Assembly (NCBI RefSeq): GCF_042675915.1
Contig: NZ_JBHTKL010000005.1
Coordinates: forward strand, 1 to 64,000
Origin: Thalassobacillus_A hwangdonensis
GTDB taxonomy: Bacteria > Bacillota > Bacilli > Bacillales > Halobacillaceae
Reading direction: 5' to 3'
Length of the DNA stretch: 64,000 bases
Below, one piece after another: positions 25,345 through 34,103 of the stretch. Made by a program: the position numbers and the translations under genes. Under the pieces are notes generated by a model. That model searched no databases. It saw nothing but the letters and a program-made list of their open reading frames with translations, and was not told the DNA's origin. The number at the start of each line of letters is the position of its first letter. Position 1 is the first letter of the stretch.

Positions 25345-25373
25345 TTGAATCATGAAAAGGATTTTCATAGGAT
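25345..25373 (+). promoter_or_regulatory. Promoter of the NhaC-family gene
   Basis: TTGAAT (25345-25350), 17 bp, TAGGAT (25368-25373). The whole spacer is occupied by an inverted repeat, so a repressor bound there would exclude RNA polymerase. About 120 nt of leader follow before the start codon; I see no known riboswitch in it. Confidence 0.6.
25352..25368. promoter_or_regulatory. Operator-like inverted repeat (TGAAA-N5-TTTCA), site 1
   Basis: ATGAAAA-GGA-TTTTCAT is a perfect palindrome with 7-bp arms inside the promoter spacer of the carrier gene. Its core TGAAA-N5-TTTCA (25353-25367) recurs in front of the aminotransferase gene at 27179. The IclR-family regulator encoded in the cluster is the natural candidate to bind it; that is inference. 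Confidence 0.65.
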
Positions 25374-25497
25374 CATATCAAATAAGTAACAATAGTTAGA
25401 ATTTTCAATCATCGGAGGTGGTTCCCCAGAAGGTAGAACGGTCAGGAAGGAATACGGCTATAAGCATATCTTTTTTAAGAATAGGGAGGTAACAAAG

Positions 25498-27099
25498 TTG
25501 GAAAATACGATTTTTTCGTTGATCCCACCGATATTGGCGATCGTCATGGTGCTGATTACCAGGAAAGTGTTACTGTCACTTGCTGTTGGTATTTTGTCTG
25601 CTGCTCTCTTACTAGCTAATTTCAACATACTTGAAACGTTGTCCTTAACATGGGGATCCTTTAAAGACATTTTTGTAGAAGATGGCGGATTATTCGGTGT
25701 CGTCGATACGTGGTACACCTATATTCTGCTGTTCATTGTAATGCTCGGAATCCTGACCGCATTCATGAGTATGATGGGCGGTACCAGAGCATTTGGTGAA
25801 TGGATGATCAAACGTGTGAAATCTAGGATTGGGGTTCAGGTTGCAACTGCTATTCTTGGTGTCGCCGTCTTTATCGATGACTATTTCAATACGTTGGCAG
25901 TGGGCCAGATTGCACGACCGAGTGCAGACAGTCATAAAGTTTCGAGAGCGAAGCTTGCTTATTTGATTGATTCCACTTCTGCCCCCGTATGCGTAGTTTC
26001 ACCTGTGTCCAGCTGGGGTGCGTATATCATTGCTACTATCGGTGGTATTCTCACTGCACAGGGAGTATCGGAATTCAGCGCACTCAGTGCATTCGTTCAA
26101 ATGATCCCGATGAATTATTATGTATGGGCTGCACTTGGTACGGTGTTTGTCATTGCGCTCAGAGGAGTGGACTTCGGTCCGATGAAAAAGCATGAGATGC
26201 GAGCGATTGAGACCGGACAGGTGATGAGTGACAACCAAAAAGAAAGTAAAGGAACGAAGGATAAACTACCTACAAGTGAACACGGAAAAGTCAGGGATCT
26301 GATCGTACCGATTGCTGTGCTGTTCATTGGTACCATCATCAGTATGATCTGGACGGGACGTGCCGCTACCATTGAAGCTGGAGATCCTGTCACTGCGATC
26401 AATATTTTCGGTAATGCAGATGTCACTGCTTCCCTACTTTATGGTGGCATTGCTGCTGTGCTGACCGCTATGATTCTATTTATTGTCCAAGGTTCGAAAA
26501 CCGGCAACTTGTCTGGTAAAAACTTCGGTTTAGGAATTTTTGAGGGAATTAAGGCGATGATTCCTGCTATTTCCATTCTTGTCGTCGCATGGATGATCGT
26601 AGCATTGATCGGTGAACTGCAGACCGGTGAATATCTGGCCGGTATTGTCCAGGAAGCCAACATCAGTGCGGCTTTACTTCCTGCCATTTTGTTCGTAATT
26701 GCTGGATTCATTGCATTCGCAACAGGAACTTCTTGGGGATCGTTCGGTATCCTGTTACCGATTGCAGGACAAATTGCAGCGGCTACGGATATCAATATGA
26801 TTCTGCCAATGATGGCTGCCGTGCTGGCAGGTTCCGTATTTGGTGATCACTGCTCTCCGATCTCCGATACGACCATTCTGTCATCGACTGGTGCAGACTG
26901 TGATCATATGGATCACGTCACCACACAAATCCCTTATGCACTGACTTCCGCAAGTATCGCCTTCATCGGATACCTTGTTTCAGGTCTGACCGGAAGCACT
27001 TGGCTTGGGCTTGCTGTTGTAGCAGTATCCTTGGTTGCTTTCTTCTTCGTCTTAAAAAACCAGCCGACGGTAAAACAGGAAGAAGAGTTGGTTGGGTGA
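25498..27099 (+). CDS. NhaC-family transporter (Na+/H+ antiporter or amino-acid carrier)
   Basis: This is a 533-residue polytopic membrane protein of the NhaC ion-transporter family with about 12 helices. It has the hallmark FIDDYFNTLAVG and GDHCSPISDTT blocks and a charged cytoplasmic loop near residues 235-265. The TTG start follows GGGAGGT by eight bases. Some NhaC-superfamily members (LysW) are predicted lysine carriers because lysine riboswitches control them. Here the gene stands in front of lysine catabolic genes with a shared operator, so lysine or another amino acid exchanged for Na+/H+ is possible; a plain antiporter cannot be excluded in a halophile. Confidence 0.85.
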   Translation: MENTIFSLIPPILAIVMVLITRKVLLSLAVGILSAALLLANFNILETLSLTWGSFKDIFVEDGGLFGVVDTWYTYILLFIVMLGILTAFMSMMGGTRAFGEWMIKRVKSRIGVQVATAILGVAVFIDDYFNTLAVGQIARPSADSHKVSRAKLAYLIDSTSAPVCVVSPVSSWGAYIIATIGGILTAQGVSEFSALSAFVQMIPMNYYVWAALGTVFVIALRGVDFGPMKKHEMRAIETGQVMSDNQKESKGTKDKLPTSEHGKVRDLIVPIAVLFIGTIISMIWTGRAATIEAGDPVTAINIFGNADVTASLLYGGIAAVLTAMILFIVQGSKTGNLSGKNFGLGIFEGIKAMIPAISILVVAWMIVALIGELQTGEYLAGIVQEANISAALLPAILFVIAGFIAFATGTSWGSFGILLPIAGQIAAATDINMILPMMAAVLAGSVFGDHCSPISDTTILSSTGADCDHMDHVTTQIPYALTSASIAFIGYLVSGLTGSTWLGLAVVAVSLVAFFFVLKNQPTVKQEEELVG

Positions 27100-27136
27100 C
27101 TACGAGGAAAAATTTGTAATAATTATTTTCAGACTA

Positions 27137-27165
27137 TTGAAAAAACAAAATTAATGGCTTATACT
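27137..27165 (+). promoter_or_regulatory. Promoter of the lysine catabolism operon
   Basis: TTGAAA (27137-27142), 17 bp, TATACT (27160-27165). Transcription would begin near 27172, directly before the operator half-sites at 27179-27203, and run into the aminotransferase gene. Confidence 0.75.
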
Positions 27166-27178
27166 TTCGGTAATAATG

Positions 27179-27205
27179 TGAAACGCCATTTCATATATTG
27201 AAATG
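27179..27205. promoter_or_regulatory. Operator-like repeat (TGAAA-N5-TTTCA-N5-TGAAA), site 2
   Basis: Three half-sites, TGAAA (27179-27183), TTTCA (27189-27193) and TGAAA (27199-27203), are spaced exactly 10 bp apart, one helical turn. The first two repeat the TGAAA-N5-TTTCA core found in the carrier promoter. The last two form the palindrome CATTTCA-TATAT-TGAAATG (27187-27205). The position just after the transcription start suits repression. Confidence 0.7.
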
Positions 27206-27231
27206 TTAATTGCCGAAAAGGGGGAAATCGC

Positions 27232-28422
27232 TTGGCTGACGTTTCAGATCGTGTGAAAAGTATGCCTCCGTATTTGTTCTCAGTGATTCAGAAGAAGAAG
27301 AAGGAACTGGAAGCCTCAGGTATGGATATTATTGATCTCGGCATCGGGGCACCGGACCTGCCGACACCAGCATTTATCATCGATCGCCTTGTAGAAGAAA
27401 CGAAAAAGCCGAACAACCACCGCTATTCAACGTACCATGGCTGCACGGAATTCCGTGAGGCGGTAGCAGCCTATTATAAGCGCTGTTACAATGTCGAAGT
27501 CGATCCGGAGACAGAGGTGCTGACATTGATCGGTTCCAAAGAAGGCATCGCCCACATGATCATGGCGATGATGAATCCAGGTGAGACTGCGCTCATACCT
27601 GACCCAGGCTACCCTGTCTACCGTTCCGCCGTCCACCTTATCGGCGGTGACAGTGTGTACCTGCCTCTCGACACATCCGGGAGCTATGAACCGAAGTTTT
27701 CTGAGATATCGCGTGAAACCTATGAAACTACGAAGCTGATGCTGCTGAACTACCCTAGTAATCCGACAGCAGCAACGACAGATTTCAACACTTTTTTGAA
27801 AGCGGTTACATTGGCCAGGCAACATGATTTTTCACTGATTCATGACGCCGCCTACAGTGACCTGACATTCAAGGGGTATAAAGCGCCGAGCATCTTACAA
27901 GTTGAAGGCGCGAAAGATGTCGCCGTCGAATTCGGCTCGCTGTCCAAAACCTTCAATATGACTGGATGGCGGATTGGTTATGCCGTAGGGAATAAAGCAA
28001 TGATCAAGGCACTGTCCATCGTGAAAAGCAACATGGATACGTGTCAGTTCCTGCCGATTCAAAAGGCTGCGGCAGAAGCACTGAACAGTGATTTTTCTAC
28101 CGTCAGAGAAAGTATCGCAATCTATGAGGAGCGGATGGAGATCGTGCTGGCAGCCCTTAAAGAGATTGGTATCACGGTAGAACCGCCTAAAGGGACATTC
28201 TTCATTTGGGCTCCAGTTCCTGAAGGCTACACTTCCAGTGGATTTGCAGAAAAAATGCTGGTAGATGCAGGCGTGATCATTACGCCTGGTCCAGCTTTCG
28301 GTCCATCGGGAGAAGGATATTTCCGATTATCCCTTTCTGTGGATACGGATCGATTGAAACAAGCGATGGAACGCATGAAAACTTTTTATACCAAGGGGGT
28401 ACAGGAATGGATCAAAAAATGA
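27232..28422 (+). CDS. Class I/II aminotransferase (candidate 2-aminoadipate transaminase)
   Basis: This is a PLP enzyme of fold type I, 396 residues, close to the LL-diaminopimelate aminotransferase-like group. Visible are the substrate-side IDLGIGAPDLPTP, LLNYPSNPTAA, HDAAYSDLTF with the PLP Asp/Tyr, and the Schiff-base Lys in GSLSKTFNMTGWRIGYAVG. A TTG start follows GGGGGAAATCGC. It overlaps the ThDP gene by 16 bp. In this cluster the fitting reaction is 2-aminoadipate to 2-oxoadipate, but family members are too diverse to prove it. Confidence 0.85.
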   Translation: MADVSDRVKSMPPYLFSVIQKKKKELEASGMDIIDLGIGAPDLPTPAFIIDRLVEETKKPNNHRYSTYHGCTEFREAVAAYYKRCYNVEVDPETEVLTLIGSKEGIAHMIMAMMNPGETALIPDPGYPVYRSAVHLIGGDSVYLPLDTSGSYEPKFSEISRETYETTKLMLLNYPSNPTAATTDFNTFLKAVTLARQHDFSLIHDAAYSDLTFKGYKAPSILQVEGAKDVAVEFGSLSKTFNMTGWRIGYAVGNKAMIKALSIVKSNMDTCQFLPIQKAAAEALNSDFSTVRESIAIYEERMEIVLAALKEIGITVEPPKGTFFIWAPVPEGYTSSGFAEKMLVDAGVIITPGPAFGPSGEGYFRLSLSVDTDRLKQAMERMKTFYTKGVQEWIKK

Positions 28423-30092
28423 TCGTATCAGATAAAACCACCTTGATGACCGGTGCAAGAGGAATCGTAGAATGCCTGAAGCTTGAGGGTGTCTCAAAGG
28501 TCTTCTGTGTCCCGGGTGAAAGTTATTTACCTGTGATGGATGCCATCCATGACGAAGAAACGATCACCCTGATGTCTGCCCGCCATGAAAGCGGAGCTGC
28601 TTTCATGGCGGAAGGCTATGCCAAAGCCACCGGAAAGCCCGGTATTGTGATGGCGACACGTGGCGTAGGTGCAGCGAACCTATCAATTGGTGTACATACG
28701 GCATACCAGGATTCAACCCCGATGGTCGTCTTCCTTGGGCAAGTGCACAGTAAATTCCGGGGGCGGGAAGGATTTCAGGAGGTGGACCTGGACCGTTTTT
28801 TCGATCCGATTGCCAAATGGTCCGTCGAAATTTCGCACGCAGATCGTGTACCTGAACTCGTCCAGCGTGCGCTTCGTATCGCCCAATCCGGTCGCCCCGG
28901 TCCGGTCATCATCTCACTGCCTGAAGATATGTTGAAACAAGTAGCTTCCATGCAATTCGGACTGCCGATGCGGAAATACTGTCCTGTCCCTTCCAGTCGG
29001 GATATGGAGGAGATCAAGAAGGTACTGCAGCAAGCAGACCGACCGGTCGTCATAGCAGGCGGTGGCATCAAAAGTTCCAAAGCAGAAGATGCGCTTCAAC
29101 ACTTTGCAGAAAAGTATTCGATTCCCGTGGCGGCTTCGTTCCGCCGGCATGATGTGCTACCTAATGATCATGCAGCATATGCCGGGCATTTAGGGTTGGG
29201 AACAGACCCGCTCATTCTCAATACTGTCAAAGAAGCGGATGTTGTCCTCGCTATCGGATCAAGGTTATCTGAAGTGACAACCCAGGACTATTCGTTGATT
29301 TCTCCAACCCAAAAACTGATTCACATCGATATCGCTGCGGAGACGATCGGCAATGTCTTCAACCCTGCCGTTGGTGTGGTAGCTGATGCGCGGGAGGCGT
29401 TGGAAGCGTTGAACCGAATGGAGTTTACGAAGGACTGGGGAAGCTGGATGCTTGAACGGAGAAAGGTGTACGAAGGTGCCTCTGCTTTGGAAGTGGAAGC
29501 GGCTGCCGCACCTCTCTCGAATAAGCAGGTGATGGCTTCACTACAGCGCCTCCTCCCTTCAGATGCCATTTTGACGAATGACGCAGGGAACTTTGCAAGC
29601 TGGATGCACACTTTTTACCAATTCACCGGTGATCAAGCCTATATCGGACCTACTTCAGGAGCGATGGGATACGGCATGCCGGCAGCCTTAGGGGCGAAAA
29701 TCGCCTTCCCGGATCGTCCTGTCATTTCCTTATCAGGAGATGGCGGATTCATGATGACCGTCCAGGAAATTGAAACAGCGGTCCGCTATCGCATCCCGAT
29801 CATCAGCATCGTATTCAATAACCAAATGTACGGAACGATCCGTATGCACCAGGAAATGCATTTTCCTGAGAAAGTGATCGGTACTGAACTTGGTCAGGTC
29901 CGCTTCGATCAGATGGCGAAAAGCATGGGTGCTGATGGGTACCTTGTCCAGACAATCGATGAATTCGATGACGTGCTTGCCCAGGCGTTGAAGCACGCCA
30001 AGCCTACGGTGATCGAAGTTCCTATGGACCCCGATCAGATATCAGTCAAACGTACGATCCAGGATTTTCGTAACAATGCGGTAAACACTTAA
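28407..30092 (+). CDS. ThDP-dependent enzyme, acetolactate-synthase-like (candidate 2-oxoadipate decarboxylase)
   Basis: This is a 561-residue thiamine-diphosphate enzyme with the three usual domains. The N-terminal Pyr domain has VPGESYLPVMD and the activating Glu in SARHESGAAFMAEGYAKATG. The central domain contains VVIAGGGIKSS. The C-terminal PP domain has the ThDP/Mg motif GDGGFMMTVQE to NNQMYGT. It looks like acetolactate synthase large subunit, but there is no small subunit or ilv gene. Context suggests non-oxidative decarboxylation of 2-oxoadipate to glutarate semialdehyde. Carboligase or another 2-oxoacid decarboxylase activity is the alternative. Confidence 0.82.
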   Translation: MDQKMIVSDKTTLMTGARGIVECLKLEGVSKVFCVPGESYLPVMDAIHDEETITLMSARHESGAAFMAEGYAKATGKPGIVMATRGVGAANLSIGVHTAYQDSTPMVVFLGQVHSKFRGREGFQEVDLDRFFDPIAKWSVEISHADRVPELVQRALRIAQSGRPGPVIISLPEDMLKQVASMQFGLPMRKYCPVPSSRDMEEIKKVLQQADRPVVIAGGGIKSSKAEDALQHFAEKYSIPVAASFRRHDVLPNDHAAYAGHLGLGTDPLILNTVKEADVVLAIGSRLSEVTTQDYSLISPTQKLIHIDIAAETIGNVFNPAVGVVADAREALEALNRMEFTKDWGSWMLERRKVYEGASALEVEAAAAPLSNKQVMASLQRLLPSDAILTNDAGNFASWMHTFYQFTGDQAYIGPTSGAMGYGMPAALGAKIAFPDRPVISLSGDGGFMMTVQEIETAVRYRIPIISIVFNNQMYGTIRMHQEMHFPEKVIGTELGQVRFDQMAKSMGADGYLVQTIDEFDDVLAQALKHAKPTVIEVPMDPDQISVKRTIQDFRNNAVNT

Positions 30093-30140
30093 TTGTGTTT
30101 CAAATAAATCTTTCTATCATTCACAAGGAGGTATGTCTCA

Positions 30141-31643
30141 ATGGTCAACACAATGGTTAAAGAAAAGCTGGTGAATTTCATCAATGGTGAATGGGTGACA
30201 CCTGAAACAAGTCGCTACACTGCTGTTATGAACCCAGCTACAGGCGAAACCATCACAGAAGTCCCTTTATCCACCAAAGCCGACGTAGAACGAGCGGTAG
30301 AAGGAGCAAAAGCTGCACAGAAAACATGGGCATTAGTTCCAGCACCTCAGCGAGCTGAGGTACTGTATCGTGTTGGTATGATCATGAAGGAACGCAAGGA
30401 ATCCCTGTCCCAGATGCTTACGATGGAAAATGGTAAGGTCATCGAGGAAGCACGAGGAGAAGTACAGGAAGGGATCGATATGGCGTTTTACATGGCTGGA
30501 GAAGGAAGAAGGTTGTTCGGTCAGACGACGCCATCAGAATTGAAAAACAAATTCGCGATGAGTGTCCGTGCGCCTGTAGGTGTAGTCGGCATCATCACTC
30601 CTTGGAACTTCCCTATCGCAATTGCGACATGGAAGTCGTTCCCTGCTATCGTTGCAGGTAATGCGGTCGTTTGGAAACCTGCGACAGAAACACCGATGAT
30701 GGCTTATGAACTTGCGCAGATTTTTGAAGAAGCAGGGTTGCCGAAAGGGGTCATTAATGTCGTATTCGGTGCCGGTTCTGAGGTCGGTGAAGCAATGATC
30801 GATCACGACACGATCCGGGTCATCTCCTTTACTGGATCCAATGATACGGGGCGTAATATCGCCGGCAAATGCGGACAGAAGCTGAAGAAGGTCTCCTTGG
30901 AGATGGGTGGGAAGAACGCCGTCATCGTGATGGATGATGCCGATCTTAAACTTGCTGTCGATGGGATTCTATGGAGCGCATTCGGAACAAGCGGGCAACG
31001 TTGTACGGCGTGCAGTCGTGTGATTGTCCATGAAAGCGTCAAAGGACAACTCGAAGAACGGCTGCTTGCTGCTATGGAAACATTGACGATCGGGGATGGT
31101 CTGGATGAAAGCAACAAAGTCGGTCCGATCATCAATAAAGCAGGATTGGAAAAGATCGATGAATACGTGAAAATCGGTCAGGAAGAAGGCGCCAAACTAC
31201 TTGCTGGCGGACATATCCTCAATGATGGGAAGTATGCAGAAGGCAACTTCTATGCACCTACCCTTTTTACAGATGTGCGCTCTGACATGAGAATCGCACA
31301 AGAGGAAATCTTCGGACCAGTCGTCTCCCTCGTTCCAGTCAAGAGCCTGGAAGAGGCAATCGAAGTGAACAATAGTGTGACATACGGACTTTCCAGTTCC
31401 ATTTTCACACAGGATGTCAATCAAGTATTTGCTGCCCAGCGTGATCTGGACACAGGCATCGTCTATGTGAATGCAGGAACAATCGGTGCTGAGATCCACC
31501 TTCCATTCGGTGGTACAAAAGGTACAGGAAATGGGCACCGTGATTCCGGTACTGCGGCACTGGACGTCTTCACGGAGTGGAAGAGCATTTATGTTGATTT
31601 CAGTGGAAAACTGCAACGCGCGCAGATCGACACGGAAGAGTGA
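30141..31643 (+). CDS. Aldehyde dehydrogenase (candidate aminoadipate semialdehyde dehydrogenase)
   Basis: This is an NAD(P)-dependent aldehyde dehydrogenase of 500 residues. The catalytic Cys is in GTSGQRCTACSRV, the Glu in LEMGGKNAV, and the cofactor block is ITPWNFPIA. The C-terminus IGAEIHLPFGGTKGTGNGHR and DFSGKLQRAQID resembles, from memory, enzymes annotated for 2-aminoadipate 6-semialdehyde/piperideine-6-carboxylate. It stands 50 bp before lysine 6-dehydrogenase, whose product is exactly this aldehyde, so oxidation to 2-aminoadipate is the best inference. Confidence 0.85.
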   Translation: MVNTMVKEKLVNFINGEWVTPETSRYTAVMNPATGETITEVPLSTKADVERAVEGAKAAQKTWALVPAPQRAEVLYRVGMIMKERKESLSQMLTMENGKVIEEARGEVQEGIDMAFYMAGEGRRLFGQTTPSELKNKFAMSVRAPVGVVGIITPWNFPIAIATWKSFPAIVAGNAVVWKPATETPMMAYELAQIFEEAGLPKGVINVVFGAGSEVGEAMIDHDTIRVISFTGSNDTGRNIAGKCGQKLKKVSLEMGGKNAVIVMDDADLKLAVDGILWSAFGTSGQRCTACSRVIVHESVKGQLEERLLAAMETLTIGDGLDESNKVGPIINKAGLEKIDEYVKIGQEEGAKLLAGGHILNDGKYAEGNFYAPTLFTDVRSDMRIAQEEIFGPVVSLVPVKSLEEAIEVNNSVTYGLSSSIFTQDVNQVFAAQRDLDTGIVYVNAGTIGAEIHLPFGGTKGTGNGHRDSGTAALDVFTEWKSIYVDFSGKLQRAQIDTEE

Positions 31644-31693
31644 TTGTCGGAAATTCGATGAAAATTTCATTAGCTTAGTAAGGAGGTCATTCA

Positions 31694-32866
31694 ATGAAAG
31701 TAGCGGTATTAGGTTCAGGGTTGATGGGAAAAGAAGCGGCACGTGATTTGGTTTTAAGTCCAGGGGTCGATCAGGTTACGCTGGCAGATATCGATTTACG
31801 GAAAGCGGAACTGGTCTGCAATCAGTTGAACAGTTCAAAAATCAGTCCTGCCCAGGTAGATGCAAGTAATGAAGAGCATTTGGGAGAGTTCATACGCAAC
31901 TACGATGTCATCATCAATGCCCTGTTTTATTCTTTCAATGAAGTCGTCGCTAGAAAAGCGATTGAAGTTGGTGTGCATTCCGTCGATTTAGGCGGGCATA
32001 TCGGTCATATGACTGACCGTGTGCTCCAGATGGATGAAGATGCCAACGTAGCTGGAGTGACCTTGATTCCTGATTTAGGAGTAGCTCCAGGAATGATCAA
32101 TATCCTTTCAGGCTATGGAGCAAGTAAACTGGATGAAACGAAATCCATCAAGTTATATGTAGGTGGGATTCCTGTAAAACCGGAGCCTCCACTCGAGTAT
32201 AACCATGTCTTTTCCATGGAAGGCGTCATGGATCACTATACCGATCCATCCTTGATCGTCCGTAACGGCATCAAACAGGAAGTGCCTTCCCTTACTGAAG
32301 TGGAACGGATCCATTTTGAGAAATTCGGACCGCTTGAAGCATTCCATACGGCAGGCGGGACGTCCACCCTGTCGTATTCATTCCCGCATCTGGATACGCT
32401 TGAGTATAAGACGATCCGATACCCTGGGCATGCTGAGAAGTTCAAGCTTCTGGTCGATCTTAATTTGACCCGCAACGATTACTACGTCGACATGGGCGGA
32501 TTGCAAGTGAATCCTCGCGAAGTACTCTTGAAGGTGCTTGATCCGATTGTCGATTTGAAAGATAAGGACGACGCTGTCCTGTTAAGGGTCATCGTAGAAG
32601 GGGAAAAAGACGGAGAAGAAGTGAAATATGAATACGAAATGTCTACGTTCAAGGATCGTGATCATAATGTCACTGCGATGGCGAGGGCAACGGCCAATAC
32701 CATTTCAGTTGTCGCACAAATGCTCGGAGATGGTACAATCAAAGAAAGAGGTGTCTATCCACCGGAGCAGATCGTTCCTGGTGATGTCTACATCGAACAG
32801 ATGGCGAAGCGCGGCGTTAAGATTCATGAGTCGAAACATACGAAAGGGATCAAGATGAAAGTCTGA
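31694..32866 (+). CDS. lysDH: L-lysine 6-dehydrogenase (saccharopine dehydrogenase family)
   Basis: This NAD-dependent enzyme oxidatively deaminates the epsilon-amino group of L-lysine to give allysine, which cyclises to piperideine-6-carboxylate. The 390-residue protein has an N-terminal Rossmann motif VAVLGSGLMGKEAARDLV and blocks DLGGHIGHMTDRV, IPDLGVAPGMINILSGYGAS and GVYPPEQIVPGDVYI that agree closely with what I remember of the characterised Geobacillus stearothermophilus enzyme. AAGGAGG precedes the ATG. It is the last enzyme gene of the plus-strand operon; a strong hairpin follows. A saccharopine reductase role is less likely, since no lysine-ketoglutarate reductase is present. Confidence 0.85.
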   Translation: MKVAVLGSGLMGKEAARDLVLSPGVDQVTLADIDLRKAELVCNQLNSSKISPAQVDASNEEHLGEFIRNYDVIINALFYSFNEVVARKAIEVGVHSVDLGGHIGHMTDRVLQMDEDANVAGVTLIPDLGVAPGMINILSGYGASKLDETKSIKLYVGGIPVKPEPPLEYNHVFSMEGVMDHYTDPSLIVRNGIKQEVPSLTEVERIHFEKFGPLEAFHTAGGTSTLSYSFPHLDTLEYKTIRYPGHAEKFKLLVDLNLTRNDYYVDMGGLQVNPREVLLKVLDPIVDLKDKDDAVLLRVIVEGEKDGEEVKYEYEMSTFKDRDHNVTAMARATANTISVVAQMLGDGTIKERGVYPPEQIVPGDVYIEQMAKRGVKIHESKHTKGIKMKV

Positions 32867-32871
32867 TCCAC

Positions 32872-32910
32872 CATCTGGGCAAAGGGGGCTTCCTCTTTGC
32901 CCAGATGTTT
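32872..32910 (+). terminator. Hairpin after lysine 6-dehydrogenase
   Basis: CATCTGGGCAAAG (32872-32884) pairs perfectly with CTTTGCCCAGATG (32895-32907). Only TTTCT follows, so read-through into the IclR regulator gene is possible. Confidence 0.75.
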
Positions 32911-32942
32911 CTACATAAACTGATAAAGGGGTCAATGATTCC

Positions 32943-33725
32943 ATGAACCAGAGTGTCCTGAAAGCTTTGAAACTATTGGATTTATTTTCAGAAGAGAAAA
33001 CCGAAATCACATTGAAAGAAGCGTCGGAGATGACGAAGATGCCGAAACCGACCGTCTACCGACTTCTTTCCACTTTAGAACAGGCGCAGTTCCTCATGAA
33101 AACGAAAGAATCCGAACACGATAGCCGCTACAGCTTAGGGTTGAAGCTGATGGAGCTCGGCCATCTTGTTTCCGATCAGCTGGAATTACGCAAGATTGCC
33201 CTGCCTTATATGGAGGCATTGGCACAGGAAATCAATGAAGTCGTCCACCTCGTCATCGTCCACCAGCAAAAAGCTACGTATATTGAGAAAGTGGAAAGCA
33301 CCCGTGCCCTTCGTTTGTTCACTAGAGTAGGAAAGAGTTCTCCCCTCTATATCGGATCCGGACCAAAGCTTCTGCTTGCGTATATGGATGAAGATGAGCA
33401 ACAGCAGATTCTTGAAGAAGCAGACCTGCTTAAGCTGTCCGACCATGATCCGATTGATGAAAGTGAATTGATGGAGGAACTACTTGAAATCAAGGAGAAA
33501 GGATACGCATTCAGCCTTGGGGAACAGGATCTCGAAACGACGGGAATCTCCTATCCTATTTACGATTTCAGAGGCAATGTAATCGCAGCACTGGCAATCA
33601 GTGGACTTTCAAGCCATTTTGAAGGGGAAAATCTATTACTGATCAAACACCATGCAGAAGATACAGCAGCAAGCATCTCTGCACAGCTAGGCTATAAAAC
33701 ATGTGTATCAAACACTCGGGAGTAA
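32943..33725 (+). CDS. IclR family transcriptional regulator
   Basis: This 260-residue regulator has an N-terminal winged helix-turn-helix (about 1-62; SVLKALKLLDLFSEEK, KPTVYRLLSTLEQA) and a C-terminal IclR effector domain (about 75-250; the block GKSSPLYIGSGPKLLLAYM and ETTGISYPIYDFRGNVIAALAISG). IclR proteins bind small organic acids and control catabolic operons. It sits between the two halves of the lysine cluster and is the best candidate for the TGAAA-N5-TTTCA sites. It is followed 18 bp later by a DUF3870 gene. Confidence 0.93.
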   Translation: MNQSVLKALKLLDLFSEEKTEITLKEASEMTKMPKPTVYRLLSTLEQAQFLMKTKESEHDSRYSLGLKLMELGHLVSDQLELRKIALPYMEALAQEINEVVHLVIVHQQKATYIEKVESTRALRLFTRVGKSSPLYIGSGPKLLLAYMDEDEQQQILEEADLLKLSDHDPIDESELMEELLEIKEKGYAFSLGEQDLETTGISYPIYDFRGNVIAALAISGLSSHFEGENLLLIKHHAEDTAASISAQLGYKTCVSNTRE

Positions 33726-33743
33726 AGGAAGGATGATGGAACG

Positions 33744-34055
33744 ATGCAAACCTATTTTATTGCCGGTCACGCCAAGCTGCCGAGTGGAATGGCGGCGCAA
33801 AGCGTTTTTGAAACATTGACGATCACAGCCGAAGTCGATCGGACTTACGGGGTAATCATTTCAGCCAGTTGTACACTTGCCACCGACCACGGCAGAAATT
33901 ATATCGCCCATCTTTTGAAAGGGTACAGCCTACGCGATGGGGTGGACGAGCCTGTGGAAGTGATTCGCCAACACTATCTTGGAAAGGCCGGCAATGCTTT
34001 AGCTTCGGCTCTGAAAGACCTTCATAAGCAATACCAGATTCATAGAAGTAAGTGA
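33744..34055 (+). CDS. DUF3870 domain protein
   Basis: This 103-residue soluble protein corresponds to DUF3870 (YFIAGHAKLPSGMAAQSVFETLTI near the start, ASCTLATDHGRNYIAHLLKGYSL in the middle). The biochemical role is not known. In Bacillaceae such genes are often found by catabolic operons and IclR regulators, as here. GGAAGGATG lies upstream. A Cys in ASCTLAT is its only Cys and may be functional. Confidence 0.75.
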   Translation: MQTYFIAGHAKLPSGMAAQSVFETLTITAEVDRTYGVIISASCTLATDHGRNYIAHLLKGYSLRDGVDEPVEVIRQHYLGKAGNALASALKDLHKQYQIHRSK

Positions 34056-34095
34056 AAAGGATCGGTGACTGATCTCCTCAGCCCCGATCCTTTTT
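34055..34095. terminator. Bidirectional terminator between the two catabolic operons
   Basis: AAAAGGATCGG (34055-34065) pairs with CCGATCCTTTTT (34084-34095) with T-runs on both strands, between the convergent DUF3870 and aldehyde dehydrogenase genes. Confidence 0.9.
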
Positions 34096-34103
34096 CATTT
34101 CAT

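Noticed and set aside
25380..25497. Possible lysine riboswitch or ion riboswitch in the leader of the NhaC-family gene
   Set aside because: None of the conserved L-box blocks or other aptamer sequences that I know could be found; only an inverted repeat in the promoter remains.
28407..30092. Acetolactate synthase of branched-chain amino-acid synthesis (ilvB)
   Set aside because: There is no regulatory subunit or other ilv/leu gene; the context is catabolic, so I left the product open as a ThDP enzyme.
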